Both the position numbers and the translations under genes were made by a program. From assembly GCA_964036195.1 (NCBI GenBank), contig OZ038453.1, positions 28,648,997 to 28,712,996 of the forward strand: 64,000 nucleotides of DNA, read 5' to 3'. Positions 55,434-64,000 of this stretch are shown here, one piece after another; positions within the stretch are counted from its first letter, which is position 1; each line of letters opens with the position of its first letter. The DNA is from Sphaerolaimus hirsutus. Taxonomy: Eukaryota; Nematoda; Chromadorea; Monhysterida; Sphaerolaimidae. The notes under the pieces were generated by a model. It ran no database searches and was not told the DNA's origin. It saw nothing but the letters and a program-made list of their open reading frames with translations.

Positions 55434-57004
55434 TGTGGGTGAAAATATGGCAGGTTAATCATGCATGAAAAATAAACGACCGACCCGCGCAGATACACAA
55501 CTGGGCGCAAACAACTAAACAACGTTTTGCAGTGCACAGTGAAGGTAACAAGGAACTTCTGGTTCGCTGTGCACCGCAACGCCAACGTCAAGCTGCAGCC
55601 CCACGAAGGCACGCCCGACTGGACCTGCTGCAGCCATGAACATTTTTGCTTGTTTTATGCATTTTCCCCGTTAATTAAAAAAAAATTTGGCATGTAATTA
55701 CGACATAATATGTTAGATTTCCCACATGTTTTACTGCAGTGTCATCCGAAATTAATTACATTTCCGTTTTTTAGCCATATTTAGAAATTTTGTGTAAATG
55801 TAAAGCTGATTGAGCTAAGGTATTATGTCTAGATTTGGGCTTGTCAAACATATTTAAACTTTATCATTGAAAATGGTGTATTGCTAGTTAAAGTATTTAG
55901 TGCTCCGAGGCAACCTTTATTCCCAACCGACCAAATATTTTATGTTTAGGCAGTGAGTAATGGGCGGATAAGGTGGCTAATTAAAATTTTAGAACATGTT
56001 CACTCAGCACACACAGAGCACAACATAAGTGAGAGGCACAGTGGTGCCCACCAAAAACACTTCCCATTACCTAGGGTGATCTGGTGAAATCGAAAGTGCT
56101 AGTGTTGAGTTTGAGCGTGCAAAGCCCGTGAGTTTCCAGCCAGAACCCCGTGACTGTTATGAACTTGCCAAATTCTCAATGGAACACCTTTTCTCTCTAA
56201 CCTTGGTCAGGCGGAAGACTGAACATTTGCTTCATGGCGAGGTGTGATAACAAAATGACATGCCACCTGTTCCATGTTACAGTAAACAACAAAATTGAAG
56301 CCCATTTCTTGACACTTATTGGCAAGTATTTAATTAGTGATGTAACATATGCATTTGTTTTTTCACGCTCCACTATGTCTTAATTACGCTGTTTAGTGAC
56401 CTTACTTTGTACTGAGATATTGGGCTGTCATTTCATTTCGCCCTTGTCATGTAGTTTTCACGTGATTCATATTTCATTTTTTTTTTTATTCCTGTTTTTA
56501 TTATATTCGTTAGTGTTATCGTAAGCTAGGAGTGATTATAAAAAAAATTATTTTGTCATTTTTGGACCAGCTAGTGCTTCTACGATCCACTTGTGCTAAC
56601 TGCGTATTGACTCCGAAAGATCCACTATAATAAATTCCCGTGCAAACTAACTTGGTCCCCCTGAATAATTACTAACTATTTATTTGATAATTTTTGCTTT
56701 TTCGACTCTAGCTAGCTGATTAACCCAGTAATTAACTAATTTGACAGGAAGCGGTGCAAAGAACGGTTGGTAAGTTGATGTGTCTGTCCGCAGGAACTAG
56801 CCAGAGCCTCAAGGGGTTCTGGTGCCTGTTCCTGTATTGCGTGTAACTTCCACGTACCCAAAACTCTCTCATAAATTAACAACGGCTCGCGCACGCAAAA
56901 TGATTGGAGATGCCGATTTTCCGCTGTATAAACCCGACGAGTGGAGTATTAGTGGGAATAAATATGTAATTAGGATAAATTGAATTTTGGTAAAATATCT
57001 GACA
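55434..57004 (+). repeat. Solo LTR related to the large element
   Basis: It begins TGTGGGTGAAAATATGGC and ends TAAAATATCTGACA. These match the coding-strand ends of the LTRs at 3541 and 19763. Internal blocks also match, for example CAACTTGGTCCCCCTGAA and a GTTCCTG-TGCGTGTAA region. Divergence is high, so it is a different family or an old copy. It is in plus orientation. Flanks CAGT and CAAT may be a decayed 4-bp duplication. No internal region remains. Confidence 0.75.
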
Positions 57005-57044
57005 CAATTATTGGGGGGACATTATGCACAGCAAATTTTTGCTT

Positions 57045-57300
57045 AAGTATTAGCATATTTTCTGTTCCCACCCAATGTGAAATGAATTCAATGGAATAAC
57101 ATACATAATGCAGAAAGGCACAACATTCAAGCACTTTAAACCAAGTGGACATTTCACTACTGTTCAGTTTGATTTGTCATGTTCAATATTTCAACTTGGC
57201 TAACATTTTTGTAACCAAGCATAGTGCCCTGGGGTGCTATAAAGCTGTATAACACCCTGCTTGTTGTACACAGGGTGGGGGGGCAGTTTACATGGAGAAA
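57045..57300. repeat. Dispersed repeat paired with 39067-39339
   Basis: It shares AAACCAAGTGGAC, TTTGATTTGTCATGTT and AAGCTGTATAA blocks with the other copy, in the same order. Confidence 0.55.
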
Positions 57301-57335
57301 CATGGTAAATTTCATTAATAATTAGTGGTAGTACC

Positions 57336-57954
57336 TAGGGTGTCAAAAAAATTTTTTTGACGGAAAACGGAAACGGAAACGGAAAACATTTTTCAGCGGC
57401 CGGAAAACGGAAAAAAAATTTGCACTTGGCGGAAAACGGAAACAGAAAAAAAATTTCAGCAGCCGGAAAATGGAAAAAGAGGCCGGAAAAACGGAAACGG
57501 AAAAATCAAATTTGCACGGAAAAAACTTGCTGAAATTTTGCCGGAAAACAGATAATCTTTGCTGTAATTTTGCAGGAAGTGGACAGAATTTGCAGTAATT
57601 TTGCTGGAAACAGAAATTTTTTTACATCATTGACAATCTGCATGAATTTTAACCAGTTTGGCTGATCAGAAAACAGAAAGTTGAGCCAGAAAAAAGTAAA
57701 ATGAGGCAGAAAACAGAAAAAAAGGCGGAAAAACTGAAAATTGAGGCGGAAAACGGAAAAAAGGCAGAAAAACTGAAAATTTAGCCGGAAAACGGAAAAT
57801 GAGCCAAAAAAACGGAAACGGAAAAAAAGTTGCCGGAAAACAGAACGGAAAACGGAAAAAAAATTTCAGCAGCCGGAAAACGGAATGGAAAATGGAAAAA
57901 ATTTGCCTGCGGAAAATGGAAATGGAAAACGGAAAACGGAAATTTGACACCCTA
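57336..57954. mobile_element. hAT-like MITE with GGAAAACGG words
   Basis: Ends are TAGGGTGTCAAAA and TTTGACACCCTA. The structure is as at 41667-42306, but no matching flanking duplication is visible. Confidence 0.75.
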
Positions 57955-59000
57955 CTACCATATTAACTCCAGTATAAGGTACCCTCTACTATAGGGTATA
58001 ACTTTTGGCGATTTTTGAACAAGACAAGGTAAATATAATGCATACCTCCAATATAAGGTGTACCTCTAATATAAGACACAGCTGGCTACATGCCAAAACA
58101 CAAATTTCTAAAAAATGAATGCAAACATGGTGGACACCAATGAAAATTGTGCTGAATGGCACCCAGACAACTGTTGCACCTGCTGAGCTCAGAGCAATGG
58201 CAGTCTGTACCTGCACAGCAAAAAATAATCTGGTGATCTGATGTGATCTGCAGTGAAGTGCCTTCATGCAGATGCTCGCAGGCACTTCAATGCATGTCAC
58301 GAATTTCTGATTTTCATTTCTGTAAACAATTTAGTAAACAAATTCGTGAAGTGTCAGTGAAGTGCACTCCATCAGTGATCAGGCTCTGAAGTGTGATCAC
58401 AGGCGGTGAAGTGCTTGGTGATCACGTGTGATCACGTGTGTGGCTCTGAAGTGTGATCACAAGGGGTACTTCAGACCACTTCAGTGCACTTCACAAGCAC
58501 GTATTCTGCTGTGCTGGAGTGCCACAACTTTGTGCAGCTTGTATTAAGCCTGGTTCATAATTTTCTTATTCCAGTTAAAAAAAAAATTGTGTTGTTGTTC
58601 ACTACTGGTAATATTTTTGAAAATTGTGGCGAAAACAATATAGGGTATACCTGTAATATAAAGTACCCTGTACTTTAAGGTTTATCAAAACGTTGAATAA
58701 AGCCTCTTACATCAATATAAGATATACCTTATATTGAAGGTAATGCAGTATTTTCTTTTTCTGGTCTGTCTTGTTTCATGTAGTGTTTGCACATGAAAGA
58801 TTTTTCCCACCCATCACAGAGGAGTGACATTTCAAGTGACCTATTTCTTCTTCACTCAGACTTTGGTGCGCTTTTTTATATACCGCATTTCCTCAAAATA
58901 CCCTGTCGAAATATGCTCTCCAATTACCCCCTTCGAAATCCCCCTCAAAATGGCCACTATGAATTTATAAACCCCCCTCGAAATCCCCCCCCCCCCCCGA
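57955..59000. repeat. ATACCTCTAATATAAGG elements, GATCAC-word repeat and a C-run MITE end
   Basis: 57955-58080 and 58620-58750 carry TATAAGGTATACC words like those at 36455. 58225-58500 is the longer GAAGTGTGATCAC repeat. 58880-59000 is a CGAAATACCCCCC-family fragment. No exon is recognised. Confidence 0.5.
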
Positions 59001-59310
59001 GTAGAATATAAATGACAAAAAATGTTGTTTGTGATCCAGGAAACGCAGAAAGCAGAATACTGGGGCCTTTTAACCTATGGGGAAGGTGGTTATCGTCCAC
59101 TACGTTCCAAGTAAAGAAAAAAGTGTATTATGGTAGTATTTTTTCCGGAATTGAATTCATCTGGAATTGTCACTCTAAATTTTGGCAAAGTTTTGCCATC
59201 TCTAGCAGGACTATGAGTCGACGCTAGATGGCGAAAATCTGGGGGGCGGGGCAGGCAATACGAAAACAACGGTTAAATATGAAAAAATGCATGAAAACTT
59301 AACAACACTA

Positions 59311-59624
59311 CTAACTATCTTGATCGTGCAGAAACTTTTTGATGCAGGTGGAAATTAACGTATCTGTTTGTTGCGGGGTGAGTGTCAATGCCAGGTGTTT
59401 CATAAAACGCTTGGGAATCGAAATGTGCACTTCTGGGGGCAGTTGCACATCTTCTATACTCTTGAAAACCTGAAAATAAAATCCCACATACCGCAGATGT
59501 CGACGCTGTCGTGATGGGGGAACACACCTCAATTTGTGCCGACATGCCGTTGTGTTCCAGCTGGATTTTGCCCGTCTCGGGAATGATGGAGGATTGGATG
59601 GTGGCCTGGGTGTTGTCCCAGACC
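59311..59624 (-). CDS. Last two exons of an unrecognised gene
   Basis: Exon 59624-59528 (phase 1 start) reads VWDNTQATIQSSIIPETGK and onward to GMSAQIE. It joins in frame across a 58-base intron (GTGTGT to TTATTTTCAG) to exon 59469-59311, which reads VFKSIEDVQLPPEVHISIPK and onward to HDQDS before TAG. The joined C-terminus is 84 residues, soluble-looking and rich in Thr and Gln near LTLTPQQTDTL. The acceptor of the first exon is ATTTTACAG inside the end of a MITE (59606-59788), and the first 19 coding bases overlap that MITE end. The family is not recognised, and upstream exons are not identified. Confidence 0.6.
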
Positions 59625-59788
59625 CTGTAAAATGTCAAGTAAAGTGTCAAGTATTGTGTAAAATGACATAAAGTGTCAAGTTAATGACTTTTTACTTGGT
59701 TGTTTTCATGAAAAAATTTGTTTTATGCTGTTTTACACAACACTTGACACTTTGCTTGACATTTTACAGGGTCTGGGACAGTCACCAG
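59606..59788. mobile_element. GTGGCAGTCCCA-family MITE providing a splice acceptor
   Basis: Ends CTGGGTGTTGTCCCAGACCC and GGGTCTGGGACAGTCACCAG are inverted. TGTAAAATGTCAAG words follow each end. The inner side of the left end supplies the acceptor of the exon at 59528-59624. Confidence 0.65.
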
Positions 59789-60009
59789 ACTGTAGACAGC
59801 TGTTTTGAGAGGCTGCTCATGAAATGTGAGAGCCTGTGATAATTTTTCTTTCATCAACTGTGATTTTTTCTTCTTATTTATACGCAAAATTTGGGATGTC
59901 ATTTTCAATGGGACACCCTGTAGTATGGTATTGCACAAGGACGGAAACAGGCAGGCAAAATTGCAACTGCCTGGGCCGGCAAAATTACCGGCATTTTGCA
60001 GATTTTTTT

Positions 60010-60200
60010 TATGAAAATTAAAGATGGCGGACTTTTCGGAGGGGGAGGTAGTTAAAAATTGAGCAGCCCGCTCTGCACCTGCGCGACAGTTACATGATCT
60101 CTCGGAGAGATTATGTACTGTCGGAGTTTTATTACCGTTCCGTTTGGGTTCGTTCTTTTTTGTAAAACGTCAGCCGCTCAGCCACGCATGCAACATGGCA
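60010..60200 (+). promoter_or_regulatory. CpG-containing, YY1-like promoter candidate with short ATG segment
   Basis: AAAGATGGCGGAC at 60021 matches a YY1-type initiator motif. The ATG opens eight codons (MADFSEGE) up to a donor GAG then GTAGTT. An imperfect 36-base palindrome with GATCTCTC and GAGAGAT arms lies at about 60088-60124. The exit phase does not fit the exon at 61687, so no gene is assigned. Confidence 0.25.
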
Positions 60201-60841
60201 CTGGGGCTGGATTTAATTTGCCTGCCTTTTGGGTAATTTTTCTATCATCCGTTTTTGTATGAAAACACCTTTCAAAAAGTCTTTTGACAAATGTCCATAT
60301 GAGGTAATCTCAAAATTGGCTGTTTTCTATGAAAAAATATCACATAAAAAAGTGAATGTGATAGCTAAAAAATAGGGTATTGGGAGTTAAACGTTTTCCT
60401 TAGAGCTTTTTGTATGTATTTTTTTACAGGGTAAAAAATAAACAGGAAGGGATAATGTGTATTGTGGTTGCATTTTTTATAATAAATGAAACGTAAATGT
60501 CTTTTGCGACAAATGCCATGGGTACATTAGGTTTGGGTCAAATGCCAAAAATGTAATTTTTGTGCTTCTTTATGGCATTGTAAAAAAACAGGGTCGTTCT
60601 GTTTAGTGCAGGCGGGCTGTCAATTGCTCCGCTATAATTGGATTAATGGTGCAATGATTCTATATGGCAATGTCCAAAGTTACAAAAAATCACAGCAACC
60701 ATTAAAAACAGGGTTTCCATCCGATAATAGAATTAATGTCCTCATAATGAGTGTAAATATCTTTTTGTGACTTTTGATGTTCCGATGACGACGTTTACCA
60801 ATGCAATTCAAACGTAAATGTATTACACACATCATGTTTTT
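60201..60841. other. AT-rich stretch with no recognised feature
   Basis: Only scattered short frames are visible and I can support none of them. Confidence 0.3.
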
Positions 60842-61192
60842 CAAAATGCCCCCCGGCTTGAATATTGTCCCCACCCCCCCAAAAAGCGTAAAGAATGGAG
60901 TTTTGGCAACAGATTTTGTTTTTGTTCTGTTTTCCAGATAAAGGTAATATGTTCAACGATAAAATTGGATTTTGCAATTAGGTGTACAAAAACGCTACAT
61001 TGAACGATAAAACTGAAGAATTTTTAATGTGTATAAAAAGAGAAAATTATATTGATTTTTTATTATACTCTTGCTGTATTTTAACATCTTTTGTCTGGAA
61101 AATAGAATAAAAACAAAATCCGTTGCCAAAACTCCATTCTTTACGCTTTTTGGGGGGGTGGGGACAATATTCAAGCCGGGGGACATTTTGAA
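60842..61192. mobile_element. MITE with about 100-base inverted arms
   Basis: The arm with GGCTTGAATATTGTCCCCAC and TAAAGAATGGAGTTTTGGCA is inverted at 61098-61190. The centre is about 150 bases of AT-rich sequence. Confidence 0.8.
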
Positions 61193-61686
61193 GAAAGGTA
61201 CTGTATACTAAACAGATTTCATTCGTACGACTGGATTTTGCTCACTGGGTTTTGCTCTGCATTTTACTTGTAACATATGTGGTGGTAAAAATTGATATAA
61301 AGAATGTTTTATGCAAAATATGTATAAATATAAATCGTTTTTAGAAAGAAAATAAATAGTGATACAAATGGATATGGTTTAAAACGAACGTTGGGAAAAG
61401 GATAAAATTGGGTGTTCGAATTATGTTGTTTTTTAGAATGATTTAAGACGTTTTAGCGTATGTTTTTTAGAAAGGTTTGTTCCAGAATCCATAATTCGAG
61501 CAAGCAAATGTATGAGCAAATGCAAACACGCAATAGCATATCTAAAAACGTCTTTTTGAAACGTTGAAACGTTGCATTGGCGTATTATGTTTTTCAAGTT
61601 AAGAAACGTTTTTATTTTTAGATATGCTGGTTAGTGTTTTCCATCTCTAGTCTAACCCCACATGTGACATTTTCTTTTCTGAGCAG

Positions 61687-61813
61687 GCGGCCGGCGGTGA
61701 TAAATAAAATGAATGGTTTCACGAGTGCAATTATTTCGGGGGCCGTGTTTTTGATTTTGCAATTTTTTAAAATCAGCCGGTTTTTTAATGAACCTCCCCC
61801 CTCCCCACAAAAG
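61687..61813 (+). CDS. Exon with hydrophobic segment, unrecognised gene
   Basis: A strong acceptor (TTTTCTTTTCTGAGCAG) and a donor (AAAAG then GTAAAA) bound 127 bases. The frame contains an ATG at 61709 and reads MNGFTSAIISGAVFLILQFF, then KISRFFNEPPPSPQK. It has the look of an N-terminal signal-anchor followed by a Pro-rich stretch. It could be the first coding exon or an internal one, since the frame is also open upstream of the ATG. A CLPTM1-like membrane protein N-terminus is a possibility, but I cannot confirm it. Confidence 0.4.
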
Positions 61814-62190
61814 GTAAAAAATGCGTAAACAAGGCCGCCGGAATAGTATTTAATGGGTCGCCGGTTTGCCCAAACGGCACAAAGTGACTCTCAACTCTGG
61901 CGGCGACACCGGAAACTCGACCATTTCTGGAAAGGCATCTTTTTTACGCTTCATTCGAAATCATGTTGACATTGTTACGGTTATATCTCTTGTTTTGCCT
62001 CTCCGGGTGCTTGGATAGATAGGAAATCGCATTTCCTGAACAATGGATAGATAGCTATTTTTTTCTGGGGTGGGGGATAAGGATTTGGGATTTGTGGGTT
62101 TTCGACATATTGTTTTTAAGGGATATAGAAGGAAGAAATGGGAGAAAAACTAGGGATTTTGAGAGAAAAGTTTTTCTCCGGGAATAGGTG
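61814..62190. other. Non-coding stretch before the tandem array
   Basis: It is partly CpG-rich near 61835-61920 (GGCCGCCGG, CGGCGGCGAC). No exon is supported. It may be intron of the plus-strand gene. Confidence 0.3.
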
Positions 62191-62194
62191 AATA

Positions 62195-62960
62195 GTTGAG
62201 CGACATTCGGGGATAAGCGGATAGATAGATAGCTGGGCGGTTTGGGGGGGGGGGGGGGTTTAGGGGGTATTTTTTCGTTTGTTTGTCTCGGGCGGGGATA
62301 AACAGTTGAGCGACATTCGGGGATAAACGGATAGATAGATAGATAGCTGGGCGGTTTGGGGGGGGGGGATTTAGGGGGTATTTTTTCGATTGTTTGTCTC
62401 GTGCGGGGATAAACAGTTGAGCGACATTCGGGGATAAGCGGATAGATAGATAGCTGGGCGGTTTGGGGGGGGGGTTTAGGGGGTATTTTTTCGATTGTTT
62501 GTCTTGGGGTGGGGATAAACAGTTGAGCGACATTCGGGGATAAGCGGATAGATAGATAGCTGGGCGGTTTGGGGGGGGGGGTTTAGGGGGTATTTTTTCG
62601 ATTGTTTGTCTTGGGGTGGGGATAAACAGTTGAGCGACATTCGGGGATAAGCGGATAGATAGATAGCTGGGGGTTTGGGGGGGGGGATTTAGGGGGTATT
62701 TTTTCGATTGTTTGTCTCGTGCGGGGATAAACAGTTGAGCGACATTCGGGGATAAGCGGATAGATAGATAGCTGGGCGGTTTGGGGGGGGGTTTAGGGGG
62801 TATTTTTTCGATTGTTTGTCTCGGGGTGGGGATAAACAGTTGAGCGACATTCGGGGATAAGCGGATAGATAGATAGCTGGGGGTTTGGGGGGGGGGGATT
62901 TAGGGGGGTGCTTTTTCAAAACTTTGGAGCGGGATTGATAGTTGAGCGACCTTTGAGATA
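62195..62960. repeat. Tandem array, about 102-111-bp unit, eight copies
   Basis: GAGCGACATTCGGGGATAA recurs at 62198, 62308, 62419, 62525, 62632, 62737 and 62842, with a degenerate copy at 62944. Each unit also has GATAGATAGATAG, a run of 7-13 G and TTTTTTCGATTGTTTGTCT. Unit length varies mostly through the G run and GATA count. Confidence 0.9.
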
Positions 62961-63421
62961 GATGTGATAACACCCTTTCCAAGTACGCCATTCGAAATCC
63001 TTAATAGCCATGCTAGCTAACCGGTGGTGTTCTCCACTTCATCATAAGTGCGGTTTAGGCTTGTTATCGCGGCCGTTTCTTGAGTGTCTTGCATGTGTCC
63101 ATGCGGCGGTATGGCGGCCTGCATTTTTGTTTATTTATGATGTGGATATGTTGTTATTTTGAGAATTATTTCGGAAATGGTTTTCTGTCTAGTTGAAAGA
63201 ATCGTTTACATTGTTTTTCTCTGTTTTTTTACATGATAAATTAAGAGCTTTTAAAAATCGCAAAGTACAAACCGCAAAATCTGTAGGCACTCTATGTGTG
63301 GTCGCAAAGCGATCGCTTGTCAGATCGGCCAATGCCGATAGTGCCGCCACTTGGCTGAAACGTTTTGGAGTTTATGTATAGATTGTTAGAAGAAGATGTT
63401 TAAGTTTAAGTTTAAGTCATC
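62961..63421. other. Region downstream of the membrane-protein gene
   Basis: It contains GCGGCCGTTTC and GGCGGTATGGCGGCC segments and probably the 3' untranslated region of the minus-strand gene at 63422. TTTAAGTTTAAGTTTAAG words lie at about 63399-63417. No exon is supported. Confidence 0.35.
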
Positions 63422-63562
63422 TTACGTTTGTGCCATTTCAACATCCCTTGCCATGGCCCTGTTTCCCTTCACAAAAATGCGATAGCCAAATATCAGTGCA
63501 ATTACCGCTGTAAATGTGAGGCATCCAAATAGAACGTTCAAGCTGAGCATTATCATATGGCT
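63422..63562 (-). CDS. Terminal exon: membrane anchor of a mucin-like protein
   Basis: After an acceptor (CCTTTTCAG) the exon encodes SHMIMLSLNVLFGCLTFTAV and continues IALIFGYRIF, a single membrane span. A short basic tail (VKGNRAMARD) follows and the TAA is at 63422. It joins in frame (phase 0) to the exon ending at 63745 across a 182-base intron. The stop makes this the C-terminus of a type I membrane protein. Confidence 0.7.
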   Translation of the reverse strand, partial: SHMIMLSLNVLFGCLTFTAVIALIFGYRIFVKGNRAMARDVEMAQT

Positions 63563-63744
63563 CTGAAAAGGTATTTTTTGATGATTTGTATAGTGATTTT
63601 TGTTGAAAAACCGCTCTCCCCCCGAAAATACTGATATGTTCTCACATTCATATCCCCATTCCGCTCCCCCCCAAAATACTTTTTATGTACAATTTGATGA
63701 AATAATCCCTTTGTTGAGGGTTTTTTGTGGAAATATTAAGAGAC

Positions 63745-64000
63745 CTTGTTGTTTTCATCCAGTTTAGTGTTAAATTGCTTTTCCATTTGATTCAACTTCT
63801 CCATAAAAATTGTTTTGAAATCACTCTCAATGGATTGCCATTTTTCACTTTGAGCATCCGTTTTTTTCAGAGCCGCGGTGGAATGATACCATTCAGTGTT
63901 GGAGGTTGTTGAAGGCATGGAAGTGGTTGTAGGTTGAGTTGTTGAAGGCATGGAAGTGGTAGTAGGCTGAGTTGTTGTGGCCATGCTTTGATGTCTGTGT
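63745..64000 (-). CDS. Exon: Thr/Ser-rich stalk of a membrane protein (partial)
   Basis: The exon runs off the window edge. It has two copies of an 11-residue TTTSMPSTTQP repeat, a polar segment, and a helical stretch (IFMEKLNQMEKQFNTKLDEN) that ends at a donor (AACAAG then GTCTCT). This is a mucin-like stalk with a possible coiled coil just before the membrane. The repeat resembles TTTSMP in the MAM gene's linker exon at 22116. The two genes are therefore probably tandem relatives on the same strand, and this one may also carry MAM domains upstream. Confidence 0.65.

Noticed and set aside
62150-62991. Pro/Tyr-rich repeat frames (PPPNRPAIYLS)
   Set aside because: They are translations of the 105-bp tandem array.

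Overview
The window is metazoan nuclear DNA. Support for this is: short coding islands bounded by GT-AG splice sites, exons for animal extracellular modules (MAM, an EGF-like piece, Thr/Ser-rich stalks, a single-pass membrane anchor), a Ty3/Gypsy-type LTR element, and many non-autonomous hAT-like elements with 8-bp target duplications. The species cannot be named from sequence alone; an invertebrate with many MAM-domain genes is my inference.

Layout: 1-3.5 kb and 21.4-31.8 kb hold minus-strand exons of one MAM-repeat gene (MAM exons at 1-94, 2757-2915, 24709-25351, 28253-28399 and probably 31697-31771, and a Thr-rich linker at 22116-22242). One of its introns carries a 17.9-kb LTR element (3541-21425, minus strand, 4-bp duplication GCAT, LTRs of about 1.66 kb that are roughly 98% identical). 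Read 5' to 3' it encodes Gag, an envelope-like open reading frame, protease, reverse transcriptase/RNase H, integrase, and then, behind its own TATA box, a large superfamily 1 helicase. An envelope between gag and pol and a helicase cargo are both very unusual. The copy is dead: it has four frameshifts, several in-frame TGA codons and a hAT-like element in integrase.

32-50 kb is almost entirely repeats: nested hAT-like elements, a CGAAATACCCCCC family, a tandem array with a higher-order period (44.4-47.2 kb), a G-rich minisatellite (47.3-48.2 kb), an EGF-like exon (43.5 kb) and a duplicated TATA core promoter (38.5 kb). 50.5-51.9 kb holds a second, unlinked viral-type glycoprotein fragment with two overlapping open frames. 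55.4-57.0 kb is a solo LTR of a relative of the large element, in opposite orientation. 59.3-59.6 kb carries the last two exons of an unrecognised minus-strand gene whose splice acceptor lies in a MITE end. 61.7 kb has a plus-strand exon with a hydrophobic segment. 62.2-62.96 kb is a tandem array. 63.4-64.0 kb is the 3' end of a minus-strand gene for a mucin-like, single-pass membrane protein whose stalk resembles that of the MAM gene.

A recurring theme is hAT-like MITEs built from short terminal repeats around an array of one short word. The word differs between elements that share the same ends.
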